Source: an uncultured bacterium (GTDB lineage Bacteria > Bacillota > Clostridia > Lachnospirales > Lachnospiraceae). Taken from it: a DNA stretch of 40,294 nt. Location of the stretch: the NCBI GenBank assembly GCA_948467735.1, contig CAOKFN010000043.1, positions 1-40,294 on the forward strand, in the 5' to 3' direction. Both the position numbers and the translations under genes were made by a program. This document shows positions 17,011 to 26,615 of the stretch, one piece after another (the first letter of the stretch is position 1; every line of letters begins with the position of its first letter). The notes beneath the pieces are model-generated. The model had not been told where the DNA came from. It saw only the letters and a list, made by a program, of their open reading frames with translations, and did no database searches.

Positions 17011-17767
17011 CGGCAGCCCCCGCGTCCACATGGAACAATTTGATTCTGACCCATACCGCAATCATGGAAAAAATCATGCGGAACATATATAGAATCGGTT
17101 TCAGCCCGGAATGCATGCTGATCCCCTCCACTCTGGTATGCATGACCGCAGGCACCTCCTCCACCCGAAATCCAAGAAGCATCATCTGCATAATCATATT
17201 GGCGTCCGGATAACGGTCGTCAAAATGAGTGTAGCCTGAGTAAAAGGTAAAAGCTCTTCTGCTCAGCCCCTGCAGTCCCGTGGTGGGATCCATAATTTTC
17301 CTTCCCGTCCCCACGCGAATGAGCATACGAAATAACACATATGCAACCCTTTTCACAAAAGAAATCGGGTAGGTGACGCTGCCCTCCACAAAACGGGAAC
17401 CAAGCACAATGTCAGGGCATTTTCCGTTTTCATCCGCCGTGATCAGCCTCTCGTACAATGCTTTCACATTGCTCACATCATGCTGTCCGTCCGCATCCAT
17501 CTGAATGATATAACGATACCCTCTGCGTGCGGCATATTTATACCCCACCTGAAGACCGCTGCCATAACCTAGGTTATACACATGAGTCACCACCTTGTGC
17601 CCCCGGGCGCGAACAATCTCCCCCGTGTTATCCGTGGAAGCGTCATTCATCACAAGAATATCCGCAATTTCCCGAATTTCCGGCTGTTCCAGCTGTTCCA
17701 GAAACGCTCCTATATTTTTCCCCTCATTATACGCGGGAATAATAATCAATACAGATTTCTCTTCCAT
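16991..17767 (-). CDS. Family 2 glycosyltransferase, polyprenyl-phosphate (GacI/DPMS) type
   Basis: A GT-A fold is clear: IIIPAYNEGKNIGAFL at the N-terminus, VMNDASTDNTGEIV, and the metal-binding QMDADGQHD near residues 92-100. The C-terminus carries a hydrophobic or amphipathic stretch (FRMIFSMIAVWVRIKLF) rather than the full membrane pair of some homologues. Such enzymes load a sugar on undecaprenyl phosphate. The adjacent DUF2304 gene supports this, as in the group A streptococcus GacI/GacJ pair. The ATG at 17767 opens directly on the GT-A core; an in-frame upstream start at 17827 would overlap the GT4 gene. Confidence 0.92.
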   Translation of the reverse strand: MEEKSVLIIIPAYNEGKNIGAFLEQLEQPEIREIADILVMNDASTDNTGEIVRARGHKVVTHVYNLGYGSGLQVGYKYAARRGYRYIIQMDADGQHDVSNVKALYERLITADENGKCPDIVLGSRFVEGSVTYPISFVKRVAYVLFRMLIRVGTGRKIMDPTTGLQGLSRRAFTFYSGYTHFDDRYPDANMIMQMMLLGFRVEEVPAVMHTRVEGISMHSGLKPILYMFRMIFSMIAVWVRIKLFHVDAGAADEEYIS

Positions 17768-17786
17768 CTCCCCACCCCGTCTCATC

Positions 17787-18989
17787 TTACCGAAGCATCG
17801 AAAGGAGTTTGTCCAGCTCCCTTTCATCGGCCGTTTCTCTTAATGACGCCGCCGCCCCCAGACGGCTCCGCTTTTCGGCGTCCTGCAAAAGTTCCCTGAT
17901 TCCGTCCGCAATCCCGTCAGGCGTAAGGCTGCACAGCATTCCGTCCACATTTGGGGCAACCTGCTCCCTGTTGCCGCTGCAGTCCGACACCAAAATCGCC
18001 TTCCCCAGAATCTGAGCCTCCTGAATGGCAATACTTTTGCCTTCAAAACGACTGGCATGGACATACACGTCCGCCTGAAGCATGTAAGGATAGGGATTGT
18101 CCACAGCTCCCAGCAGACAAAAATCCTGTTCCAATCCCAGCTTCCTGATCTTTTCCTCCAGAAGACTCCTCTGATCCCCTTCCCCCAGCACGTACCACCT
18201 GACCCGCATTCCCGCATCCTTCAATCGTTTCATGGCTTCTATGGAGACTTCAAAGGCCTTCTGCTTTGTGAGCCTGCCCACCGTCAGGATTCTCTGTCCA
18301 TCAAAGGCGTCATCAAAGCCTCCGGGAAGCTCCGCCCTGCTTTGCACCTTCTTCCGATTGATGAGATTATGAAAAATATCCGTTTTCTTCTCACATTCCG
18401 GATATACCGCCAAGAAAGCCGTCCTGACCTCCCCTGATACGGCGAATATTCTGTCATATTTTAAATAACAGTCCCTGTCCAGCGCTCTGGTGTACCCCGC
18501 CTTCTGATAATCCACATGAATAAAAGCCGCCTTTTTATCCGCCGACACATGGTCCGCCACATAATACGCGGAACCGCCCTCCAAAAAGGCAACGGCGAGA
18601 TCATAATGTTTCTCTGAAATCCGGCCTGCGTCCGACAGAACGCGCCACAAAAGCTTATCCGGCAGAATTCTTTTCTTTGCCGCCATGGCAGAAAGGTTCC
18701 GGAGCAGATAGGGAAAACACCTCGCCGCGGTCATACGGGTAAACATAGCCTTCAGCACCTGTCTGCGCAGGGCTTTCTGCCCCTCCGCGCTCAACACGGA
18801 AACCGCCTCATAGTCCGTGTTCAACAGCCTGACATATTCCGGCAGCTCCTTTGCCATTTCCCCCTGATTCGTCAGCACATACAGAGACGCCTGATACTCC
18901 TTCGGGTCTAAGCGGTTTAACAGCTCCAACAGCGCTGTCTCCGCCCCGGCTCTGCCCAGCGTATTGATTACAAAAAGCACCTCTTTCAT
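17787..18989 (-). CDS. Family 4 glycosyltransferase (GT-B fold)
   Basis: The N-terminal domain opens MKEVLFVINTLGRAGAET, typical of GT4 enzymes with a glycine-rich acceptor loop. The C-terminal domain has ILTVGRLTKQKAFEVSIEA, GEGDQRSLLEEKIRKLGL and the donor-binding E-x7-E in FEGKSIAIQEAQILGK. The 400-aa cytoplasmic enzyme would transfer a sugar from a nucleotide donor to a growing glycan. The start overlaps the DUF2304 stop by 4 bp (ATGA). The GT2 gene follows after 19 bp. Confidence 0.93.
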   Translation of the reverse strand: MKEVLFVINTLGRAGAETALLELLNRLDPKEYQASLYVLTNQGEMAKELPEYVRLLNTDYEAVSVLSAEGQKALRRQVLKAMFTRMTAARCFPYLLRNLSAMAAKKRILPDKLLWRVLSDAGRISEKHYDLAVAFLEGGSAYYVADHVSADKKAAFIHVDYQKAGYTRALDRDCYLKYDRIFAVSGEVRTAFLAVYPECEKKTDIFHNLINRKKVQSRAELPGGFDDAFDGQRILTVGRLTKQKAFEVSIEAMKRLKDAGMRVRWYVLGEGDQRSLLEEKIRKLGLEQDFCLLGAVDNPYPYMLQADVYVHASRFEGKSIAIQEAQILGKAILVSDCSGNREQVAPNVDGMLCSLTPDGIADGIRELLQDAEKRSRLGAAASLRETADERELDKLLSMLR

Positions 18990-19378
18990 AAGTCCGTTTC
19001 CTTTTGGCTCAAAGCCTCGGACAGCTCTGCCAGCCGGGCCTTCATCTCTTCGCCCTCCTGCTTCATCAGAGACACCTGCATGGCCAGCTCCATATTTTTG
19101 CGCATCAATTCCGATACTCTGGCGCTGATAAAATAAGTACCGAATATCACGCAGAAGCTAATCATTCCCACCAGCAGCATTCCCGTGCCGCTGATATAGC
19201 GGTTCCACTCTGTGGGCCGAAGCAGAATCCCCGCTAAGACAATAATCACACTGATCAAGCCCCATGTGAGGACAAAAGGCTCCGTCATCCTCCGTTTGGC
19301 CAAAGAAGACAGCGTGATAAAGAGCAGGCAGATGCCCGTTAGAATCATAATAACACGCAGTACAACACCCGGTTCCAT
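18986..19378 (-). CDS. DUF2304 small membrane protein (GacJ-like)
   Basis: This 130-residue protein has three membrane segments (about 7-28, 38-57, 67-88) followed by a cytoplasmic coiled coil (RVSELMRKNMELAMQ and onward). DUF2304 members form complexes with GT2 polyprenyl-phosphate glycosyltransferases; GacJ of Streptococcus pyogenes boosts GacI activity. Its presence next to GT4 and GT2 genes suggests the same role. The junction with the downstream GT4 gene is a 4-bp ATGA overlap. Confidence 0.88.
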   Translation of the reverse strand: MEPGVVLRVIMILTGICLLFITLSSLAKRRMTEPFVLTWGLISVIIVLAGILLRPTEWNRYISGTGMLLVGMISFCVIFGTYFISARVSELMRKNMELAMQVSLMKQEGEEMKARLAELSEALSQKETDL

Positions 19379-19431
19379 CTCTCCATCCTTTCCCGGTCCG
19401 AATTTCTTGAACCGTTTATGATCTTATCAAT

Positions 19432-21972
19432 TCAAAAATCCTCCTGATCCGCCGTATTATAGCCGTAATCTATGGCAAAATTATACAGCCGGTATGGGTT
19501 CTGCTCTATTCTGTAGCATATAAACTGATCCGTCTCCAGATAGACGTCCATTTCATTGGGATATAATCTCTGAAATTCCTGCGCCCAATAATACATCCTC
19601 GACATGACAATCCATCTTTTCTCCCCTTGATACATCCGGATTCCGCTGTTGGCCGGCAGCGGATTCGCCGCGCCTTTCTCGGATACGGGCTGTCCTGATT
19701 CCATATACCGAATGGAATAATCCACAGGATACTTTTCAATAAAGAAATATACCACTTGGGTAGGAATCCTGATCATCGCGTCGGAAACGGAATGCTCCAT
19801 ACTCTCCAAAAACACAATGGTCTCATAATGATATCCGTGATCCACTCCCATCTGGGTCTCGTCATTGGCGGAAACTATGGTCCATGTATAATCCTTCTCA
19901 TTTTTAATAATATTGGTCAGGCAGACCACATTCTCGTTCATAATCTGCGCTTTCGTATCCCTTGGTTTCTTTAATCGGTCGTTCTGCCACAGATATCCCA
20001 CGGCCAAAATCACGCACGCCAGAGACAAAAGATTCACGACAAGCTTACGCTTCATGGGCAGGAAGCAGAGCGTCAGCACGGCGTCCGTCAGAAATGCCGC
20101 GACTATGGGCAGGGAATATGCAAAATAAATACTGCCTCGATTGCTGTCCATCAACGGCGGCAGCCCAAAGGCGCGGGCCGCCAGCATCACGCTGATAAAA
20201 ATCATGTAAACGCCGACGGATATAAGCATGGCCCCATAACATTTCCGCTTCAACAGGCAGAACACAAGCCCCAATCCAATCAACACAAAAAAAGAGTACA
20301 TAATCCAATAGACCTGCGATTTGACCCGAAGCCGCAGAACCGCTCCGTTAATGACTTGATATACGGCCTGCCAGCCTGCTTTTAATTTTTCTATGACTCC
20401 TGCGGCCAGACTGTGAAGCCTTTCCGCAAGGCTCACTTTAGGAAGCTCCATATCTTCATCCGGCACGCCCGTCTCGCCCGTTGTATTGGCAGAGCCGCTT
20501 CCCGCAGCCCCCTCCCCGCCGACGGAGCCGCCCGCCGGCTCTCCCGACGGATTTACTCCTGTAGACGGCGCGCCGGTATTTGCTGGATTGGAGGAAGATT
20601 GGCTTCCCCCTGTGATAACGTTCAATCCCCATCCCAAAGAGCCCTGTAGGGGCGTGCCTCCCAGAAACGCCAGCAGCATGGGCAGGACGGCTATCACAAC
20701 GCTGACGGCACAGGTACACACCACATTCCAGAAATACTTTTTTCGGAAAAATAAAAAGCAGTAGCCCGCTGCCATTGCCACGGAGAACAGGCCCGCGATC
20801 ATTGTGCCATAAAAATGAACCGCCAGAGTCATGGAAAAGCTCATGGCAAACCCTGCAAGATACACATGGGATTTTCGCAGGCAGAGCTTTTTGGACCGGA
20901 AATTCTTTACGGAAAAGATATCCCGCAGTTTTCTTGGTTTCTTTTCCGCCAGTTTCTTTTCCGCCTGTTTTTCTTGGGAGAATTCGTTTTCCTGAAGTTC
21001 CTTATCTGAAAATTTCTTTTTTGTGCGTTCCTTTTCCGTCTCCTTTTTGTCGAGGAAACCCTCCTCCGCCAGCTCGTCCCTCTTAACCGCAAAAAAGGCA
21101 AAACCGCAGTACACTGCCGGAAGGATAAAAAGCATGCCGAATTCCTGCGGCAGCGTGGCGTAATAGCGCGAATAGGTATTCTCCGCAAAAAAACCGCCGA
21201 CGGTATACAAAAATATTCCAAGATACGCCGCATATCTGGTCTTACAGCATAATTTCAAAAAAGCCAGCAGCATCAAATGAATCATCACATTCTGGGGAAA
21301 AGCAAACACGCGCAGAATCACATAGGTGTCAAAGCCGAAAACCGCATGCAGATAATATACGATACAGTGAAATCCGTGGGGATAGACGCCTGCCACAAAA
21401 ATTTTATTATCGTTCAAAGCATTAATCCAATAGTTATGCACCAGCAGATCGGACGCCTTATATCCGTAATACTGTAGAATATTACCCCCATAGAGCCAGA
21501 TCAACGCCGCCAGCAGCAGAAGCACCAGCAATGTGTCGATGGTCCGCCGGAACAAAAAGCGTGAAATCATACGCCCAAAGGCCGCCGCTGCCTTTCCGCA
21601 TACCGCTGTGATACGCAGAAGAAGGGTCTTCCATCCCATCAATCCCGTACTGACTCTGCGCATGGTCTTAGACAGCTTTGCAAAAATACGTTTCACAGGT
21701 ATCTGATTCAGTACAACCCACGCCCACGCCGCAGGCAGAAGCGTCCCGAGAATCAATGTGACAGGATTGGATATTTTCAAGAGTTGAAGCACGAAAACCA
21801 GATTCATAATATAGAAATTGCCGGTCATGAAATAGAGCAGAAATCTCTCCGTCAAACGGAATTTTGTCTTAAACTTACCTTCCAGCACAAAGGCAGGAAG
21901 TCCCAGCGTAACCAGCAGATAGGCGCAGAAAATCCCTATCAGCTGCAAAAGCGTAAGCATATTCATCGACAT
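19432..21972 (-). CDS. Large GT-C-like membrane protein (846 aa)
   Basis: About 12-14 membrane helices are visible. The first large outward loop contains SDLLVHNYWINALNDNKI (Asp near residue 174) and VYPHGFH, a layout typical of GT-C enzymes that use polyprenyl-phosphate sugars. A charged Lys/Glu-rich insert (about 299-357) is predicted inside, and a Gly/Ser/Asn-rich linker (about 444-505) outside. The C-terminal soluble domain (about 650-846) is probably extracytoplasmic. AAGGAGG lies 8 bp before the ATG at 21972. Together with GT2 and DUF2304 it resembles a GacL-like third component. The exact family is not recognised, and a polymerase or O-antigen-type role is possible. Confidence 0.75.
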   Translation of the reverse strand: MSMNMLTLLQLIGIFCAYLLVTLGLPAFVLEGKFKTKFRLTERFLLYFMTGNFYIMNLVFVLQLLKISNPVTLILGTLLPAAWAWVVLNQIPVKRIFAKLSKTMRRVSTGLMGWKTLLLRITAVCGKAAAAFGRMISRFLFRRTIDTLLVLLLLAALIWLYGGNILQYYGYKASDLLVHNYWINALNDNKIFVAGVYPHGFHCIVYYLHAVFGFDTYVILRVFAFPQNVMIHLMLLAFLKLCCKTRYAAYLGIFLYTVGGFFAENTYSRYYATLPQEFGMLFILPAVYCGFAFFAVKRDELAEEGFLDKKETEKERTKKKFSDKELQENEFSQEKQAEKKLAEKKPRKLRDIFSVKNFRSKKLCLRKSHVYLAGFAMSFSMTLAVHFYGTMIAGLFSVAMAAGYCFLFFRKKYFWNVVCTCAVSVVIAVLPMLLAFLGGTPLQGSLGWGLNVITGGSQSSSNPANTGAPSTGVNPSGEPAGGSVGGEGAAGSGSANTTGETGVPDEDMELPKVSLAERLHSLAAGVIEKLKAGWQAVYQVINGAVLRLRVKSQVYWIMYSFFVLIGLGLVFCLLKRKCYGAMLISVGVYMIFISVMLAARAFGLPPLMDSNRGSIYFAYSLPIVAAFLTDAVLTLCFLPMKRKLVVNLLSLACVILAVGYLWQNDRLKKPRDTKAQIMNENVVCLTNIIKNEKDYTWTIVSANDETQMGVDHGYHYETIVFLESMEHSVSDAMIRIPTQVVYFFIEKYPVDYSIRYMESGQPVSEKGAANPLPANSGIRMYQGEKRWIVMSRMYYWAQEFQRLYPNEMDVYLETDQFICYRIEQNPYRLYNFAIDYGYNTADQEDF

Positions 21973-22020
21973 TTTGTGCGCCTCCTTTCTCTCGTACTGA
22001 CTTCCATCTCACAGCCCAAA

Positions 22021-23502
22021 TCAGGGTGAAATTTTCTGCCCGGCCGCCTTCTCCTGCCCGAAAAACTCTTTTTCATATACCTTATTCGAGGGCTTTTTGC
22101 CCCGGCCTTTTTTCAGGATATTGCCGGAGCAGAAAATATGGATATCCAAAGTCTTTTCCATCACCCGAAGCCTGTAATACGACACGGCCCACCCTGCCGT
22201 AGAGCCTATGACAAGCCCGATGCCGTACCAAATGGACGGCAGTTTTGTCGCAAATATGCTGCCGAGCAGCGTCGCAATGAAAAAGCTTACGGAGGTCATC
22301 ACCGCCCCTCTCATATCATTGTAATAATATTGGAAAATAATGGCCGCATACATAATAAACAGCACAAAATACCCCGCCGCAAGGCATGGATAAATCCTCA
22401 TCACCATACCGCCGAACCCAAACTGCGGCAGTAAAATAATACACACAAAAAATATCACCACGGATATAATAAACTGAATTCTCACCAGATTCATCAGCTC
22501 CTCCGCCAGCTGACTGAACATTCTCTGCTTCGCGTTTTCAATGTCAATTCCCCTGCCTCCGATGACAGCCTCCGAATATCCCTTATAACGCTCATGAAAA
22601 TACATTTCCACTCTGGAAATAAAAATCACGCTTGCCGTAATATTGGTAAACACGGCAATGCAGGTCGCCATATCATATGCGGTCATGCATACAAAGCTAT
22701 TCGCCACCACAATTCTCATGTCCGTGGACCAGAAAACAAAATTATGCACATACAATCCCGAAGTATACAAAAAATTGGTCACTATCAGCTGCCAATGTTT
22801 TTTGAAATACACAAGAACCTCCCGGTATCTGCCGCTGTTTTTCCGAAAATAGCTCTTCACCAAAGCCAGCTCCAGACATCCTATCACCAAAAAACCTGCG
22901 TCCAGAGATATCAGCATGGCATAAGTAACTTCCATCTCCGCCAGATAAACCAGAACCAGCGACAGCAGGACCGCCGCCGCCATCCCAATCAGGAAGAAAA
23001 AGGATACCTTTTTATAATCCTTACAGATGTTTAAATACAGCATGGAGTAAAACACCAGCACCAGCGCGATAAACCCACAATATCCGGCAAAGACAAAAAA
23101 CAGCTCCACGCCTCCCACCAGATACTCCCTGACACAGAAGGGAATCCCCATTACACAGCTCAACACAATATTCATTACCAGCCCCACATAATAACAGGGC
23201 AGAATATCTTCATAAGTTTCATTATAAATAACATCGGACAGATATTTGGACAAGACGGCATTAAAGGGAGACGCCGCAAGCATTGCAAAGATAAATATAT
23301 ACAAAACCGTACAGGAATACAGCTCTCTGGGAGCATATCCCAGCTTGGAAAATCCTAAAAGCGCCTGCATAAGCATTATGGCTATGATAACCAGAAACAT
23401 AGGCGCAATGGTGATGACCATACTGTAGCCAAAACCAAACAAATTTGTGGTTATGGTATTTTTGCTGAAAATTCTGTTCAGCCTTACGCCTATTCCGGCC
23501 AT
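22021..23502 (-). CDS. pelG: PelG-like exopolysaccharide transporter
   Basis: PelG is a MOP/MATE-superfamily inner-membrane protein that works with PelD, PelE and PelF to make and export Pel. The start MAGIGVRLNRIFSKN and the following LFGFGYSMVITIAPM are characteristic, with about 12 membrane segments through residue 455 and a basic C-terminal tail (ILKKGRGKKPSNK). The length of 493 aa is near that of known PelG. GGGAGG precedes the ATG. It lies 26 bp after pelF, the usual F-G order. Confidence 0.92.
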   Translation of the reverse strand: MAGIGVRLNRIFSKNTITTNLFGFGYSMVITIAPMFLVIIAIMLMQALLGFSKLGYAPRELYSCTVLYIFIFAMLAASPFNAVLSKYLSDVIYNETYEDILPCYYVGLVMNIVLSCVMGIPFCVREYLVGGVELFFVFAGYCGFIALVLVFYSMLYLNICKDYKKVSFFFLIGMAAAVLLSLVLVYLAEMEVTYAMLISLDAGFLVIGCLELALVKSYFRKNSGRYREVLVYFKKHWQLIVTNFLYTSGLYVHNFVFWSTDMRIVVANSFVCMTAYDMATCIAVFTNITASVIFISRVEMYFHERYKGYSEAVIGGRGIDIENAKQRMFSQLAEELMNLVRIQFIISVVIFFVCIILLPQFGFGGMVMRIYPCLAAGYFVLFIMYAAIIFQYYYNDMRGAVMTSVSFFIATLLGSIFATKLPSIWYGIGLVIGSTAGWAVSYYRLRVMEKTLDIHIFCSGNILKKGRGKKPSNKVYEKEFFGQEKAAGQKISP

Positions 23503-23528
23503 TCCTGCACCTCCCTGTTCTTTCGGTT

Positions 23529-26500
23529 TTATTCCCCGTTGGAAAATCTCCGTTTCCCATCCGCGGCATCGGAATCTGTCATGACTCCTGCAGCCGGATT
23601 TTCCAAAGGGCCGCCAAGCGCCTGCTTCACGGCCTGATTAACCGCATTGTTCACCGCGCTGCCTATGGCATTGTTTACCACGCTGCTTATGGCATTATTT
23701 AAAGCGTTGTTCAATGCATTGTTTACCGCATTGTTGATGACTGCGTTCAACGCGCTGTCCACATTATTGATCGCATTGTTCACGGCTTGGTTTACCGCAT
23801 TATTCACGGCAGCGTTAATCGCATTGTTGATGGTATTATTGATCATATTGTTCAGCGCGCCGCCCTCACCGCCGGACACAAATCCCGCCGCGCTGCCTGC
23901 CGCCGCAATACTCATACCGCCCCCGCTGCCCATGCCTGCCGCCGCGCTTCCCTGTCCATTGCCTCTGCCGTTTTTTTCCGCATATCTGCTGATCAGATTC
24001 TCATAATCTATTACAACGCCATTTCCATAAATATCCGAATATCTGCTGTCCGAACTCATAGGAATGCTGTCCGAGGCTGTACTGCTTGGAGCATGATTGT
24101 CATCCCATATGGCGCCTTCCTTGTATTCGGCGCTATCCCCGAATGCTATGCTTTCGCCGGATACGATACTGCCGCCTGCTGCCATTGCCTCATCCGACAC
24201 AGTACTATCGGTTTCCTCCAAAGCGCCGCTGCCCGTCTCTTCCAATACGCCGCCATTGGTCTCTTCCGAAGCGCCGTTGGCTGTCTCTTCCAATACGCCG
24301 CCATCGGTCTCTTCCGAAGCTCCGCTGCCGCCCGTCTCCTCGCCTGCGGCTTCTTCATTCAATACAGGCCTGCCCTCCGACAGACCATCTCCTTGGGCGG
24401 GCAGATCTTCCTTTACAACTCCACCGCCAACAGGAATATCATGCTCTTCGGAGATGTCGCCGCCTGCGAAACCAAGAATGCCCGCCCCGGCACCCGCTCC
24501 AATAACAGCCATGGCTTTCAAACCCATGTCTCCCGCAGCGCCGCATCCCGTCCTTTGTTCCATTCCTGCCGCGCCGCCGTCTCCTGCTCTGCATTCAATT
24601 CCTGCCGCGCCGCCGACCTCTACTCTGCATTCAATTCCTGCCAAGCCGCCGTCTCCTGCCCTGCATTTCATTCCTGCCAAGCCGTCGGCCTCTGCCCTGC
24701 ATTCAATTCCTGCCGCGCCGCCCCCTTCTGCCTTCTCGGCCGCGTTTAAAGTCTCCGACATATGGTCAATGCCCACAACTTTTCCCAACGCCGCCATATG
24801 ATTCATTTCATAAGCGTTTTTCACCTTGACAGGATTCGCATCGGCTTCCGTCTTCTTGTCATAGTCACTCTCCGCCGCAATCCCGTCTTCGGCGCCGTTT
24901 TCTTTTCTTAAGCCGACATAACTGCTCTTCGCGGCGACGGTATTGTTACCCGCCTCCACATCAATATCAAAGTCTATATCATAGCCGCTTCCGCTGCCGG
25001 AGCCAAATTCCACATCCTTAATATCATAGTCGTCCAAAGCCGCCGCAGCATACCCAAAAGCTGCCGCGGGCCTCTCCTCGTACTTCTTCTCGGCCCGAAT
25101 CTCGCCCATATGATAAGTTTCCGCCGGCCAAAGCTTCCCATACACCCAGCCAATCTGCTCATAGATATCCTCATAGGACTGCTTCATCTGCTGTATCCGG
25201 TATCCCTTCATGACCCTCCGATAGCCGCACTCTCCCATGGCCGTCCGAAGCTGGCCGGAACGGGCGAGCTCCAGCATAGCGGCGGAAAGCTCCGCAATGT
25301 TCATAATATGAGTAAGAATGCCCGCGGTGCCGCATCCATCCCCCTCTCCATATATCAATTCACGACAGTTTCCCACATCCGTGGCAATCACAGGCTTATG
25401 GGCGGCATAACTCTCCAATATGGTCAAGGGCTGCCCCTCGCTGATACTGGTCAGAATGGTAAAATCCATCCTTCCAAGATATTCGCGTACATCAATTCGT
25501 CCTGTGAAAATCACATCCTTTACCTGAAGCGCTTCCACAAGATCGAAACATTCCTTCGCATACTCCTCATCCTCATCACAAGGTCCCATAATCCATAGCT
25601 TCAGGCTTGTATTTTCTTCCTTCGCAAAAGCAAAGGCACGAATCATGGTCTTTACGTCCTTAATCGGCGTCACCCGAAGTACGGCTCCGATATTGATAAA
25701 GCCCTTATCCTCTTCCTTCCGGCCGGGCAGGTCCGCCAGACGGTCCACATCGATTCCATTGGGAGTAATTTTAAGCTTCCCCACGGGACATCCCAGACCG
25801 ATCTGCAATTCACGGGCATGGGAATACAGACTCGTCACCACATCCGCTCTCTCATAGGCCAGACGCGACATTTTCTTAAACTGATCTATCCAAATATTCT
25901 TGTATATCCCCGCAACCCACTCGGCTTTCAGAAGTTCTTCTTCCCGCTCCCTAGTGTAAATTCCATGCTCGGAAATCAAAAGACCGCTTCTGTAGAAATG
26001 GCTGGCCATACTGCCCAGCACACCCGCATAGCCGGTAGCCACGCAGTGATAAATATCCGCTTTGGGAAGTTCCGTTTTCAGAATCAGAAACAAAGGCAGA
26101 TAAATGGAACGCATTGTCCAAAGGAAATCCGAAAAAACAATATGGGGATATCTGAGATCATAGCACTCTTTTACAATATTCAAAAAATCCGCCCCCATGA
26201 GCAGATCGTCAATGGAGAAATCCCCTTTCTGGAACATCTCGAAAATTGTGTCCCAGTCCACCTCCTCGTTCATGATAATGCTCCTCAGAGCACGATACTC
26301 TTTTGCATTCAGTCCCGTCCGCCTGCCATATTTGGGTTTGTGTCCCCAGTCATAGTCGTCCAAATAGGCCTCATAAACGGCGGAAACATTCTCCGGAAGC
26401 TCATACACGAACTTCCCGCTCTGAGAACGATTGGAGATAATCGCCAGCACAATGAACTCTACCGTTGGAAAGGATTTGATCATACTGTGTATCCAGCCGG

Positions 26501-26555
26501 ATACACCGCCAACCACATAGGGATAGCAGCCTTCCGCGACCAAACATATTTTCAT
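23529..26555 (-). CDS. pelF: PelF glycosyltransferase with a long repetitive C-terminal tail (1008 aa)
   Basis: Residues 1 to about 480 are a standard PelF: MKICLVAEGCYPYVVGGVSG, IISEHG-type acceptor loop seen as LLISEHGIYTRERE, ITPNGIDVDRL, and E-x7-E in SEGQPLTILESYA. PelF is the soluble Pel synthase using UDP-sugar. The remaining ~528 residues have no place in the family. They hold acidic spacers, four to five copies of a 14-15 residue AGIECRAGDGG-like unit (about 612-672), an EETxGG repeat (about 735-788), and an Asn/Ala/Val block near 898-981 built from four-residue NNAV-type units. The tail shares the frame and strand without interruption. The ATG at 26555 has AAGGAGGTG upstream; an in-frame start at 26591 is not needed. 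Confidence 0.9.
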   Translation of the reverse strand: MKICLVAEGCYPYVVGGVSGWIHSMIKSFPTVEFIVLAIISNRSQSGKFVYELPENVSAVYEAYLDDYDWGHKPKYGRRTGLNAKEYRALRSIIMNEEVDWDTIFEMFQKGDFSIDDLLMGADFLNIVKECYDLRYPHIVFSDFLWTMRSIYLPLFLILKTELPKADIYHCVATGYAGVLGSMASHFYRSGLLISEHGIYTREREEELLKAEWVAGIYKNIWIDQFKKMSRLAYERADVVTSLYSHARELQIGLGCPVGKLKITPNGIDVDRLADLPGRKEEDKGFINIGAVLRVTPIKDVKTMIRAFAFAKEENTSLKLWIMGPCDEDEEYAKECFDLVEALQVKDVIFTGRIDVREYLGRMDFTILTSISEGQPLTILESYAAHKPVIATDVGNCRELIYGEGDGCGTAGILTHIMNIAELSAAMLELARSGQLRTAMGECGYRRVMKGYRIQQMKQSYEDIYEQIGWVYGKLWPAETYHMGEIRAEKKYEERPAAAFGYAAAALDDYDIKDVEFGSGSGSGYDIDFDIDVEAGNNTVAAKSSYVGLRKENGAEDGIAAESDYDKKTEADANPVKVKNAYEMNHMAALGKVVGIDHMSETLNAAEKAEGGGAAGIECRAEADGLAGMKCRAGDGGLAGIECRVEVGGAAGIECRAGDGGAAGMEQRTGCGAAGDMGLKAMAVIGAGAGAGILGFAGGDISEEHDIPVGGGVVKEDLPAQGDGLSEGRPVLNEEAAGEETGGSGASEETDGGVLEETANGASEETNGGVLEETGSGALEETDSTVSDEAMAAGGSIVSGESIAFGDSAEYKEGAIWDDNHAPSSTASDSIPMSSDSRYSDIYGNGVVIDYENLISRYAEKNGRGNGQGSAAAGMGSGGGMSIAAAGSAAGFVSGGEGGALNNMINNTINNAINAAVNNAVNQAVNNAINNVDSALNAVINNAVNNALNNALNNAISSVVNNAIGSAVNNAVNQAVKQALGGPLENPAAGVMTDSDAADGKRRFSNGE
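23611..23862 (-). repeat. 12-bp tandem repeat encoding the NNA[VI] block of the PelF tail
   Basis: On the coding strand the sequence repeats codons of the type GCN-GTN-AAC-AAT about twenty times, with I, V or L in the hydrophobic slot. Synonymous and conservative changes between units show that it is an aged array still held in frame. Confidence 0.85.
24541..24740 (-). repeat. 42-45 bp tandem repeat in the PelF tail (AGIECRAGDGG units)
   Basis: Several copies of a unit read on the plus strand as attcctgccgcgccgccg(...)ctgcattc encode GLAGIECRAGDG-like peptides, most with a single Cys each. Copies differ slightly (AGMKCRA, AGIECRV). A separate shorter EET repeat lies at about 24190-24350. Confidence 0.75.
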
Positions 26556-26615
26556 AAGGACACCTCCTTCCCCTCTGCATCCATCGGCCACAACGGACCT
26601 TCCTATAATATCGTT

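Noticed and set aside
23647..24801. Several long plus-strand frames opposite PelF
   Set aside because: They come from repetitive, GC-skewed codons in the PelF tail and have no ribosome sites or family resemblance.
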